Shown here in pieces: positions 1 to 9,522 of a DNA stretch of 64,000 nt. The stretch's first letter is position 1, and the number at the start of each line of letters is the position of its first letter. The stretch is taken from NCBI RefSeq assembly GCF_019457915.1, contig NZ_JAHZSS010000001.1:62001-126000 (forward strand), given 5' to 3'. The translations under genes were made by a program, and so were the position numbers. This DNA comes from Neiella holothuriorum (GTDB lineage Bacteria > Pseudomonadota > Gammaproteobacteria > Enterobacterales > Neiellaceae). The notes under the pieces are model-generated. The model was given only the letters and a program-made list of their open reading frames with translations, was not told the DNA's origin and searched no databases.

Positions 1-2
1 CC

Positions 3-503
3 TTACCTGCGGCAAACACGGCGATGGTCGCGACCAACACCAATTTTGTATTCGATAGCGACGCGAATGACTATGACGCCATTATTTACCCTTTAGATCG
101 CCAACATGTGTTTTCAGGTGGCGGGCAATCCCGCGCGGTACAAGTAGAGCAAGATGGTTTAACCGACAACGGCGACAACTCGCTCACATTGACCTTTGCT
201 TCGGCTTTTCAGTTTCCAGAAGACTCGCCTGCACAGCGGTTATTTTTGGCTCGGGAAGTGGTCAGTTTTTGTTTGGTGAGCGGCCAGTTATACCGCCACT
301 CCAGCCGAAACGGCAATATTAGCCCCGGCACCAATGGCAGCTTAATGGGGCGTTGGTTTGATAATCGTTCTGGCGAGGCCATGTTTAATATCAGCCAATC
401 ACAATATTCTGGTGTCTCGCTAGTGCAACTATTGTTGCGCTTGAATGAGCGTGATGAAGACGTGGTACTGAATCATGAAATCCACTTGCTGCAGGTGCCT
501 TAA
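3..503 (+). CDS. mshO: MshO, MSHA pilus minor pilin-like protein (C-terminal part, cut by window start)
   Basis: The reading frame is open from base 3, before the first ATG at 24, so this is the tail of a gene that begins outside the window. The C-terminus ends in a LNHEIHLLQVP-like segment, which matches the ending I know from MshO proteins. MshO is a minor pseudopilin-like subunit of the mannose-sensitive haemagglutinin type IV pilus. The prepilin leader is not visible. The stop is one base before the ATG chosen for mshP, so the two are in one operon. The assignment rests on this short tail plus the order mshO-mshP-mshQ-mreB. Confidence 0.7.
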   Translation, partial: LPAANTAMVATNTNFVFDSDANDYDAIIYPLDRQHVFSGGGQSRAVQVEQDGLTDNGDNSLTLTFASAFQFPEDSPAQRLFLAREVVSFCLVSGQLYRHSSRNGNISPGTNGSLMGRWFDNRSGEAMFNISQSQYSGVSLVQLLLRLNERDEDVVLNHEIHLLQVP

Positions 504-504
504 G

Positions 505-993
505 ATGTGCAAATCACCGTCATCACTCTTGCTGCGTTCACCTCTCTTGCCGGCTTCACCACAGTCGCAACGAGGCGCCAGCTTAATGGTATCGATCTTC
601 GTGTTGGTGGTGTTGTCGTTGTTGGCTGCGAGCTTGATTAATGTGGTTTCAGATAGCTCTCGAACTGTCGCCGTTGAAGTCTATGGTACTCGGGCGCTGA
701 TGGCCGCACAGAGTGGTGCTGACTTGGCGCTAGTGAGTTTGTTTCCGTTAACCAATGGTGCCGGTGCTGGCTGCGATGCGGTGCCGAATTCTGATAATAG
801 CCGCTTTGAAGGGCAACCTGGCTTGAATGGTTGCTCTGCCTCGGTGACATGTGGTGAACAACTGTTGCCAGGTGGCGGCGCGGATGTGCTTTATACCATT
901 ACCTCAACGGGCTTTTGTCAGGCCGGTACAGGTCAAGAAACCATACGCGTCGAACGCGTGATAGAGCTTGAAGCCAGAGGAGTGAGCTTGTGA
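505..993 (+). CDS. mshP: MshP, MSHA pilus minor pilin-like protein
   Basis: About 162 residues from the ATG at 505, which directly follows the mshO stop. An in-frame alternative at 475 would run back into mshO. Near residue 28 there is a prepilin-like junction (QRG followed by ASLMVSIFVLVVLS) leading into one hydrophobic helix. This is the layout of type IV pseudopilins, although position +5 is not the classical Glu. Cysteines lie in the C-terminal half. MshP is an accessory subunit of the MSHA pilus acting at the inner membrane and pilus base. The stop overlaps the GTG start of mshQ. Confidence 0.8.
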   Translation: MCKSPSSLLLRSPLLPASPQSQRGASLMVSIFVLVVLSLLAASLINVVSDSSRTVAVEVYGTRALMAAQSGADLALVSLFPLTNGAGAGCDAVPNSDNSRFEGQPGLNGCSASVTCGEQLLPGGGADVLYTITSTGFCQAGTGQETIRVERVIELEARGVSL

Positions 994-3900
994 TTGGTTG
1001 GCGCCGCGTTGTTGTATTTGCATTGTCTGGTTGGCTGGCACTATGGCCTGTTCAGTATGCAATTGCGGCCAGTTGTAACGTGGTGCTATCAAAAGCATTG
1101 CAAGGAGTTCAGGAAAAGAAAAATGGCAACAATACAGGGGCATTTTTCACTCAAAACAACTCAAGCTCCCGTATCCACAATGTTGTCGGCCAGCAATTTG
1201 ATTTTGCCCGAGTTAATGGCTGGCTGACTCCTTCCGGTTGTAATGATGGTTCAGGGAATGAGTTCCAATGTCAGATATCGGGTGATACAGGCGTTCGAGG
1301 CAATCCCGTACCGGATATTCCTCAGAACAATCAATCTGATTCAATAAATGCTTATGGCGGCATTACCGCTTACCTTGGCGTACCTGAATGGTTAGCTCCG
1401 TTTCTTAGCGATGATTATTTAGTGAATAGCGACCACCGATACAAAGATATAGATGTTGGAGGGACTGTTTATTTTTGGGGGGGGCCAGGTGCGAACGAAA
1501 ATAGCAAAGGCTACATCGAGTACAGTGTTGATCGAGTAAATCTTTACGGCGGCGTAATATCGGTTCCTCCTGGTGATTTTCTGGTCGCAAAGAGTTTTGA
1601 AATTCCAGGCGGCTCGTTTGAACCACAAGGCGATGAACGCCCAGATGGTTGGGACGATTTTTTATCGGGCTTCTCATCCACTGAAAGAGCCGCTTTTTAT
1701 GATGAGCTTATTGCGCAGGGTTTTCGCAGTACAGAGTCGAGTTCGTATATATTTTTTGAGCGCATACTGTATCGGTTCTTGAGTATTACACTAAGCGGTC
1801 TAGAAGACTTCCTATGGCCGTTAGATCATATTTCTTCAACGACTCGGGTGAGACTAAATTCGGATCTGAATATTAATAATGCTGCAGCTCGGATGAATGA
1901 TGCAACGGGGGCTCAATCAAAAAATTTAGTGGTTCATACCAGTGAAAAAATGGAGATGAGCGGCGGTGTTTTTCGCGGTTCACTGATTCAAACGGATGAG
2001 GATTCACAAAGCCAAAACATCACGTTGGTGATGAATAACAGTAGTGCTTCTTTTTATGGCATGGCGTCTGTCGAAGCCGGTTTCGAGATGACAGGCGGGA
2101 ATTTTTATTATGATCCTACTGTCTTGGATGCTGACTTCGACGACATTTGCGATGGCGATTCGGCGGATATCGACATTGAGCTAGAAATAGCACGGGAAGT
2201 TGCACTGACCTGTGAAGTGGTTGATGTCACCGTGCGGGTAAACAACGGCGGCAGTATCTACGATAGTTTTGAAGGTGGCGTCAATATTGAAACCACTTCT
2301 GATGACGGTAACTGGGTAACGGCTGGCTATGGATTAAATGGCTCAGTCACAGATCTGGGCGACGGCGACATACGCTATAACTTTGTGGATGCCGACAATG
2401 GTGAAATTACCATTGGTTTTTCTCACCCATCGCTTGGCCTCGTATCGATGCAAGCGTCTGATGAGAATGGCGACGTGTTCTCTAATAGTGATGCCATTGA
2501 ATTTGTACCTGAAGCCCTTACCGTCAGCTTTAATCCCGATGAATATCCCGTTGCGAACGAGCCCTTTGAACTTGTTATTCATGCCGTTAAAACAAGTGAT
2601 GACGATCCGAGCGAGTGTGTTTCCGATATTGATTACAGTGGCGATAAAACCATTGGTTTAACCATGCGTTATATCGACAACGAGTTGGCCGATAAGGAAG
2701 TATTGACGGTCGCAGGGGATGAAGTGCCGGAAATATCGTCCGGCAATGATTTAACCTTGAACGTGAATTTCGATGGCGGAGAGTCTGATCCACTCTCGGA
2801 TGTAAATTATGCGGATGTCGGTGGCATAGGCGTAACGGCTACGGATAAAGATTTTGATGATGAGTTTCCTGATCAGCCACCGTTGACAGGCGAGGGGACG
2901 ACCACGGTCATTCCGTATGCGGTGGAATTTCTTGATATTCGGACCCAACCCGATGATGCCGCCTGCGGCAATACCAACTTAGCGGGTACCGCTAGCGATA
3001 CGGATAAAGGCTTTGGAGCTGCGGGTGAGCCCTTTGAGGCGCTGATCAGCGGGCTGATCGCCAATTGTGATGCCAGCGGCAACAGCTGCAATGTTGATGA
3101 TGTGAGCTGTGCTGCACCTAATTTCAAAGCAGCCGTGAGTTTCAATCACGAGCTTGATTCGCCAACCGGCGGTGTACTGGGTCAGTTAACTGATTCTCAA
3201 ATTGCCAGCGACGACTTTGTTCTTGGCAGTGCGGTTGCGAAAGACTTTGCTTATGACGAAGTGGGTAGCATTAACCTCCAGCTCAATGTTTCTAACTGGT
3301 CTGGGTTAGCCGACGTCAACTATCAACACGAATTGGTGGTGGGGCGCTTCTACCCTGCTTACCTAGAGCGCACGGTCGATGAGGTTCGTAGCTTGCCGAA
3401 CCACACCCCAGCCTGCGTGGCGGGTGACTTTTCCTATTTGTCTGATCCGAACCAACAAATTAGTTTTGAATTAACGGCCTACTCAGCCGATGGCGAGATC
3501 ACCGAAAACTATGACAACGACTCGCTTGGTTATGTGAATGTCGCGGAGGCGCCAACTTACCTGTTATTTGATGGTGACACTGAATTGTCGGATCGGTTGG
3601 TCGGCTTACCCGATCCGTTGACCTGGGATAACGGCGTAGTAACGGTTGAAGATGACTCGTTTGGCGTTGCTCGAGCGGTCAGCCCTGACGGCCAGTTCGT
3701 AGCACCTCTATTAGGTATGGCCCTATACGGTGGCGATGACGAAACCTTTGATGAAGACGAATTAGATTATCAGTGCGGTGATAGCAGCTGTGATGAAGCG
3801 GCCATCGATTTACTTGAACAGTCGTTGGCTGAGTTACGATACGGTCGTTTGGTTGCCTCGAACGGCTATAGCCCGGAGAGCCTAGCCTTGCATGTGCCTC

Positions 3901-4334
3901 TGCGGGGCGAGTATTGGTACGATCCGAGCAATTTGGTTGCCGGTGATGAATACTTCACCAATAACGGTGACGATAATTGCACAGAGATTAGCTTTGCTGA
4001 CATGTCATTTAGCCCAGATAAAAGTTCGAGCGATGAAATTGCCATAGGCTCGGGTACCTCTACGGTTGCCTTAACGCGCGACCAAAGTGGCTATGGTCAA
4101 ACGGCTGTGATGCAAGACGGGCGCCTTTGGATTCGCTATACCGCTCCGAACGATGTTGGCTCTGCGACTCATTATGTTGGAGAGGGCGGCGACAGTTTAC
4201 CTGTGACCAGCTGGCCTGTATGGCTGCGCTATGACTGGGATGGCGATGGTAATGACGATGAAGCCGTAAATGGTGTTGCGACCTTTGGCCGAACCCGCGG
4301 TAGTGATCGAGTGATTTCGCGTCGCGAACTCTAA
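990..4334 (+). CDS. mshQ: MshQ, large MSHA-associated surface protein (DUF6701-type)
   Basis: A 1114-residue protein. The GTG start at 990 overlaps the mshP stop and is preceded by AGAGGAG. A signal peptide covers about residues 1-26, ending AIAA before SCN. The body is rich in Asp, Gly and Asn with scattered cysteine pairs, and the C-terminal half has the acidic Ig-like, DUF6701-type character of MshQ proteins. MshQ closes the MSHA operon and is thought to be exported with the pilus; its exact function is unknown. An 8-G run at 1477-1484 lies in the coding sequence. The gene ends 4 bp from the convergent deacylase gene. The family call rests on position and overall character. Confidence 0.8.
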   Translation: MIGWRRVVVFALSGWLALWPVQYAIAASCNVVLSKALQGVQEKKNGNNTGAFFTQNNSSSRIHNVVGQQFDFARVNGWLTPSGCNDGSGNEFQCQISGDTGVRGNPVPDIPQNNQSDSINAYGGITAYLGVPEWLAPFLSDDYLVNSDHRYKDIDVGGTVYFWGGPGANENSKGYIEYSVDRVNLYGGVISVPPGDFLVAKSFEIPGGSFEPQGDERPDGWDDFLSGFSSTERAAFYDELIAQGFRSTESSSYIFFERILYRFLSITLSGLEDFLWPLDHISSTTRVRLNSDLNINNAAARMNDATGAQSKNLVVHTSEKMEMSGGVFRGSLIQTDEDSQSQNITLVMNNSSASFYGMASVEAGFEMTGGNFYYDPTVLDADFDDICDGDSADIDIELEIAREVALTCEVVDVTVRVNNGGSIYDSFEGGVNIETTSDDGNWVTAGYGLNGSVTDLGDGDIRYNFVDADNGEITIGFSHPSLGLVSMQASDENGDVFSNSDAIEFVPEALTVSFNPDEYPVANEPFELVIHAVKTSDDDPSECVSDIDYSGDKTIGLTMRYIDNELADKEVLTVAGDEVPEISSGNDLTLNVNFDGGESDPLSDVNYADVGGIGVTATDKDFDDEFPDQPPLTGEGTTTVIPYAVEFLDIRTQPDDAACGNTNLAGTASDTDKGFGAAGEPFEALISGLIANCDASGNSCNVDDVSCAAPNFKAAVSFNHELDSPTGGVLGQLTDSQIASDDFVLGSAVAKDFAYDEVGSINLQLNVSNWSGLADVNYQHELVVGRFYPAYLERTVDEVRSLPNHTPACVAGDFSYLSDPNQQISFELTAYSADGEITENYDNDSLGYVNVAEAPTYLLFDGDTELSDRLVGLPDPLTWDNGVVTVEDDSFGVARAVSPDGQFVAPLLGMALYGGDDETFDEDELDYQCGDSSCDEAAIDLLEQSLAELRYGRLVASNGYSPESLALHVPLRGEYWYDPSNLVAGDEYFTNNGDDNCTEISFADMSFSPDKSSSDEIAIGSGTSTVALTRDQSGYGQTAVMQDGRLWIRYTAPNDVGSATHYVGEGGDSLPVTSWPVWLRYDWDGDGNDDEAVNGVATFGRTRGSDRVISRREL

Positions 4335-4338
4335 TGCG

Positions 4339-4839
4339 CTAGCAAGGCCCACGCTGAAAGTCACCCCAAACGGGCTCAATGAGCGTTAAGTAGTCGGCCA
4401 TTGCCATCACCACTGACTCGGTGGTGACGCCGCAGTTAAACGCTATTTGTTGATTTGTTTGTAGTTGCCTATCTAGGTACATGGGAACGGCCAACAAGCG
4501 ATTTCCAAAGGGCGGTAACGCCCCTTTTTCAACGCCTGCGAGTTCCATCAGTTCATCCGCGGTGGCAAACCGGAGTTTCTGGCAACCTAAAAATCCTCTG
4601 ACTTTATTGGAATCGACCTGTTTATCGGCGGGTAGCACGATCATGGCAAAATTGGCTTGATGAGGAGAGTTACTTGAACTGCGCGTGCGAAACAATAAAC
4701 TTTTGCCGCCAATTGCCATGGGTAAGCCGCGTTGAGCGGCACTTTCTTCACAAGTACTGGCAGCTTGATGGTGGACGTGTCGATACGAGATATGTTGCTG
4801 CTGTAACAGCGCTAAAATCTGTTGGCCTATCGCGGTCAT
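4339..4839 (-). CDS. YbaK/EbsC-family aminoacyl-tRNA deacylase
   Basis: A 166-residue single-domain protein with the YbaK/ProX fold signature. The conserved catalytic-region lysine is K46 in GGKSLLF, followed by a VLPADKQVD segment and a late GxGxxxxxxPFG-like stretch (GALPPFGNR). Family members hydrolyse mischarged aminoacyl-tRNA (for example Cys-tRNA-Pro or Ala-tRNA-Pro) in trans. The exact substrate cannot be read from sequence. It is convergent with mshQ and divergent from mreB, so it probably has its own promoter in the 186-bp gap upstream. Confidence 0.8.
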   Translation of the reverse strand: MTAIGQQILALLQQQHISYRHVHHQAASTCEESAAQRGLPMAIGGKSLLFRTRSSSNSPHQANFAMIVLPADKQVDSNKVRGFLGCQKLRFATADELMELAGVEKGALPPFGNRLLAVPMYLDRQLQTNQQIAFNCGVTTESVVMAMADYLTLIEPVWGDFQRGPC

Positions 4840-4949
4840 TTAGAGCGTCTTGAACTGTCAAAAATACAAAATACCGCCAACATCATGACAGATTTATGTG
4901 GCTTTGTTGTGGTTTTACCATTTAATGGTTGAATTAAGTGGTTGCTTGC

Positions 4950-4978
4950 TTGTCGAACCCCAAGGGCATTGGTAAAGT
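4950..4978 (+). promoter_or_regulatory. Candidate sigma-70 promoter for mreB
   Basis: TTGTCG at 4950-4955 and TAAAGT at 4973-4978 are separated by 17 bp, about 48 bp before the mreB ATG. The hexamers are only fair matches, so this is a suggestion. No strong Shine-Dalgarno sequence precedes the mreB start. Confidence 0.35.
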
Positions 4979-4995
4979 TAGCCCGTTTAATTTGA

Positions 4996-6069
<1,074 letters not shown>

Positions 6070-6089
6070 TACCAGCGGGTAATCGCGGT

Positions 6090-6953
6090 ATGAACTCAAT
6101 TTTTGGTCGGGGGCCTTCGCTCCAATTTCGCTTAATTTTGGCCGTTATCTCGGCCATTTTGCTGGCTTATCTCGACCGAAATTTTGCCTACATTGCTCAG
6201 GTTCGTGGTTTTTTAAACACGGCGGTGAGCCCTATCTATTATGTGGCCAACTTACCGGAGCAAATGCTCACGGAAGCGGGCGACATGTTAAAAACTCGTC
6301 GTACCTTGCGTTCAGAGAATGCCCAATTGCGGCAACAAGCCCATTTGGATTCGGCGCAATTACAATTGTTCGATCAACTGCAGCGAGAAAACACTCGGCT
6401 GCGCGCATTACTTGGCTCGCAAGTGCAGCAAGATGCGCGCAAAGTCGTTACCGAAGTGATTGCGGTGGAAAGCGATCCGTACCGCTTTCGGGTGTTGATC
6501 GACAAAGGCAGTAAGGATGGCACTTATATTGGCCAACCGGTATTGGATGATAATGGTGTGGTTGGCCAGGTTGATGAAGTGGGCTACAGCACCAGCCGAG
6601 TGCTATTGATTGCCGACTTGAGTCACGCGCTTCCCATTCGGATCAGTCGTAACGACACCCGCAGTATTGCAACGGGCATTGGCAAAATCGATAGCTTGTC
6701 GTTGCAACACGTACCCCATAGTGCCGATATTCAAGTGGGGGACCTCGCCGTCACCTCCGGTTTAGGTGGCCGTTTCCCTGAAGGTTATCCCGTTGCGCGG
6801 GTCACCCATGCCGATTTTGATGAAAGCTTACCCTTTGCCGAAATTTCCCTGCAGCCTATTTCTGCGCTCGATCGATTACGGTACTTGCTGTTGATTTGGC
6901 CAAGTGAGGATCATGTTACTGATCCGGACGAGCAGCAGGAGGCGGCACAATGA
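6090..6953 (+). CDS. mreC: MreC, rod-shape-determining protein
   Basis: About 287 residues from the ATG at 6090 (MNSIFGRGPSL). An upstream TTG at 6066 would overlap the mreB stop and is less likely. One transmembrane helix lies near residues 12-30, followed by a coiled coil of about residues 55-105 and the periplasmic beta-domain pair typical of MreC. MreC links cytoplasmic MreB to PBP2 and RodA in the elongation complex. The stop overlaps the mreD start by 4 bp, so the genes are translationally coupled. Confidence 0.95.
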   Translation: MNSIFGRGPSLQFRLILAVISAILLAYLDRNFAYIAQVRGFLNTAVSPIYYVANLPEQMLTEAGDMLKTRRTLRSENAQLRQQAHLDSAQLQLFDQLQRENTRLRALLGSQVQQDARKVVTEVIAVESDPYRFRVLIDKGSKDGTYIGQPVLDDNGVVGQVDEVGYSTSRVLLIADLSHALPIRISRNDTRSIATGIGKIDSLSLQHVPHSADIQVGDLAVTSGLGGRFPEGYPVARVTHADFDESLPFAEISLQPISALDRLRYLLLIWPSEDHVTDPDEQQEAAQ

Positions 6954-7423
6954 AAATGCGTTTTTGGTTGGGCCTGACGCTATTTGTGGCATTGATCTCG
7001 GCTATTATGCCGGTGCCCGAGTGGATCGAAGCATTTCGTCCGGACTGGCTTTTGTTAGTGCTTGCGTACTGGGCTATTGCCTTACCGAATCGGGTGAATG
7101 TTGGCTCTGCTTGGACCTGCGGTTTGGTGCTCGATGTGCTGCAAGGCGCTGTGCTGGGGGCCAATGCATTGGCACTCAGTGTGGTGGTTTATGTACTGGC
7201 ACTGCATTTTCAGAAAATTAGAAACTTTTCCGTTTGGCAACAAGCGATTATTGTCGCCTTGTTGTCTATTATGGTGAAGGTACTGGGTTACTGGATGAGC
7301 TACTTGGCATACGACATCCAGTTTGATGAGCAACAGCTTTGGGGCGCGCTGATTAATTTCCTGCTGTGGCCTTGGTTATTCTATTTAATGCGCCGTTATC
7401 GCCGTCATTTCAAAATCCGCTAG
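6950..7423 (+). CDS. mreD: MreD, rod-shape-determining membrane protein
   Basis: A 157-residue, very hydrophobic protein with about five membrane helices, as expected for MreD. The ATG at 6950 overlaps the mreC stop and is preceded by GCAGGAGGCGG, a strong ribosome binding site. MreD is the integral membrane partner of MreC in the elongasome. maf follows after 30 bp on the same strand. Confidence 0.93.
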   Translation: MKMRFWLGLTLFVALISAIMPVPEWIEAFRPDWLLLVLAYWAIALPNRVNVGSAWTCGLVLDVLQGAVLGANALALSVVVYVLALHFQKIRNFSVWQQAIIVALLSIMVKVLGYWMSYLAYDIQFDEQQLWGALINFLLWPWLFYLMRRYRRHFKIR

Positions 7424-7453
7424 CTAGCGAGCTGCGTACATACGGACTTCATC

Positions 7454-8029
7454 ATGAAACTTTCTTTACCGCTTGTGTTGGCTTCTCAGAGCCCGCGCCG
7501 CAGTGAGCTATTAGCGCAGTTGGTTAACGACTTTAGCGTGCGAGCAGCGCACATTGATGAAGTTCGTCAGGCGGGGGAAGCTCCGGCTGATTATGTCGCC
7601 CGCTTAGCGCGTGAAAAGGCACAAGCTATTGTGCCACTGGCGCCCGGTCAATGGGTCTTAGGATCTGATACTATTGTCACTTTGGGCCAGCAAATCTTTG
7701 AAAAGCCAGTGGATGAGCAAGATTGCATCAACATGCTAAGCCAATTGTCGGGGCAAACACATCAAGTGCTAACTGCTGTGGCGTTATGCAATGGCCAACA
7801 AATTCATCAGCAAACGGTAACTACTCAGGTTACCTTTCGTCAGCTTAGTGAAGCTGAAATTGTTGCCTATTGGCACACCGGTGAACCCGCTGACAAAGCT
7901 GGCGGCTATGGCATTCAAGGGCTAGCGGGCAGCTTTGTAGCGCACATATCGGGTAGTTACAGCGCGGTCGTTGGTTTGCCGTTATGCCAAACTCAACAAT
8001 TGCTGAAAGCCGTCTCTAAGGAATCATAA
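7454..8029 (+). CDS. maf: Maf-family nucleoside triphosphate pyrophosphatase (YhdE type)
   Basis: A 191-residue Maf protein. The N-terminal signature LASQSPRRSELL (residues 9-20) carries the substrate-binding Ser-Arg-Arg. The catalytic-region Asp follows in GSDTIV, then the EKPVD motif. YhdE-type Maf hydrolyses dTTP, UTP and modified pyrimidine nucleotides to monophosphates as a house-cleaning enzyme. Position between mreD and rng is a conserved gammaproteobacterial arrangement and supports the YhdE rather than the YceF subfamily. Confidence 0.92.
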   Translation: MKLSLPLVLASQSPRRSELLAQLVNDFSVRAAHIDEVRQAGEAPADYVARLAREKAQAIVPLAPGQWVLGSDTIVTLGQQIFEKPVDEQDCINMLSQLSGQTHQVLTAVALCNGQQIHQQTVTTQVTFRQLSEAEIVAYWHTGEPADKAGGYGIQGLAGSFVAHISGSYSAVVGLPLCQTQQLLKAVSKES

Positions 8030-8032
8030 ATT

Positions 8033-9520
8033 ATGTCAAACCTATCCCCCGTAGGGGTTGAGCTGCTAATTAACGTGACGCCAAGTGAAACTCGTGTGGC
8101 CTTGGTAGAAAATGGTGTGTTGCAAGAAGTACATATCGAGCGTGAAGCGAAGCGCGGCATTGTTGGCAATATTTATAAAGGCGTTGTGAGCCGAGTGTTG
8201 CCGGGTATGCAAGCGGCATTTGTTGATATCGGCTTGGGTAAAGCTGCATTTCTCCATGCATCCGATATTGTGCCTCATACGGAGTGCGTGGCTGATGTTG
8301 AGCAAGAGCACTTTCAGGCAGGCAACATTGCGGAGTTGGTGCGCGAAGGCCAGCAAATTGTGGTGCAAGTGGTGAAAGATCCACTGGGTACGAAAGGCGC
8401 CCGTTTAACAACTGACATTACGCTACCATCGCGATATCTGGTGTTTATGCCGGGCGCTTCTCATGTTGGCGTATCGCAGCGAATTGATTGCGAAGAAGAA
8501 AAAGAACGCTTAAAAGATTTTGTTGGCAAATTCATTGATGAAGCAGGCGGCTATATTGTGCGAACTGCGGCTGAGCACGCTAGCGAAGTTGAGTTGGAGC
8601 AAGATGCGGCATTTTTACGTCGGCTATGGGCCAAAATTCAAAAGCGTTGGCAGAGTGATCCTGCGTTAAGCATGATTTACGAAGATTTGCGTTTGGCATT
8701 TAGGGTGCTGCGCGATTACGTGGGCACCGGCATTGACCGTATTCGGGTTGATTCGCGCCAAACCTACGAGCAATTAGAGTCATTCCTAGATGATTTTGTG
8801 CCAACGCTCCGTGGCGCATTAGAGTACTACCCGGGCGAACGACCATTGTTCGACTTGTATGATGTTGAAACCGAAATTCAACGGGCGTTAGAACGCAAAG
8901 TAGAGCTTAAATCCGGTGGTTACCTGATCATTGACCAGACCGAAGCAATGACCACGATTGATATTAATACCGGTGGTTTTGTCGGTCACCGCAACCTCGA
9001 AGAAACCATTTTCAATACCAACCTTGAAGCAACGCAAGCCATTGCCCGTCAGCTACGGTTACGCAATTTAGGCGGCATTATCATTATCGACTTTATTGAT
9101 ATGGTGCAGGACGACCATAAAGATCGCGTGATGCAAAGCCTCGAAGCCGCCCTTGCCCGCGATAACGCCAAAACCAAGATCAGTGGCCTTTCAGGGTTGG
9201 GCCTGGTGGAAATGACGCGCAAACGGACGCGCGAAAGCCTCGAGCATGTGCTGTGTGACTCATGCCCAACGTGCATGGGGCGGGGCACGGTTAAGACGGT
9301 TGAGACCGTATGTTTTGAAGTTCTGCGCGAGATCTTACGTGTGAACCGCGCTTATGATGCCGATATGTTCGTGGTCTATGCTGCACCGCCGGTTGCCGAT
9401 GCCTTGAGTGGCGACGAATCTCATTCTATGGCCGAGTTAGAAGTGTTTATTGGCAAGCAAGTCAAAGTTCAATCTGAAATTATGTACGGTCAGGAAAAAT
9501 TTGATGTGGTGATGATGTAA
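8033..9520 (+). CDS. rng: Ribonuclease G
   Basis: A 495-residue RNase E/G-family endoribonuclease. An S1 RNA-binding domain covers about residues 35-130. The DNase I-like catalytic core has the metal-binding aspartates D310 (TIDINTGG) and D353 (IIIIDFIDM). The zinc-link cysteines C411 and C414 (CPTC) hold the dimer. There is no long C-terminal scaffold, which separates RNase G from RNase E. It matures the 16S rRNA 5' end and degrades some mRNAs. It starts 3 bp after maf and ends 2 bp before yhdP, so it is within one operon. Confidence 0.96.
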   Translation: MSNLSPVGVELLINVTPSETRVALVENGVLQEVHIEREAKRGIVGNIYKGVVSRVLPGMQAAFVDIGLGKAAFLHASDIVPHTECVADVEQEHFQAGNIAELVREGQQIVVQVVKDPLGTKGARLTTDITLPSRYLVFMPGASHVGVSQRIDCEEEKERLKDFVGKFIDEAGGYIVRTAAEHASEVELEQDAAFLRRLWAKIQKRWQSDPALSMIYEDLRLAFRVLRDYVGTGIDRIRVDSRQTYEQLESFLDDFVPTLRGALEYYPGERPLFDLYDVETEIQRALERKVELKSGGYLIIDQTEAMTTIDINTGGFVGHRNLEETIFNTNLEATQAIARQLRLRNLGGIIIIDFIDMVQDDHKDRVMQSLEAALARDNAKTKISGLSGLGLVEMTRKRTRESLEHVLCDSCPTCMGRGTVKTVETVCFEVLREILRVNRAYDADMFVVYAAPPVADALSGDESHSMAELEVFIGKQVKVQSEIMYGQEKFDVVMM

Positions 9521-9522
9521 CC

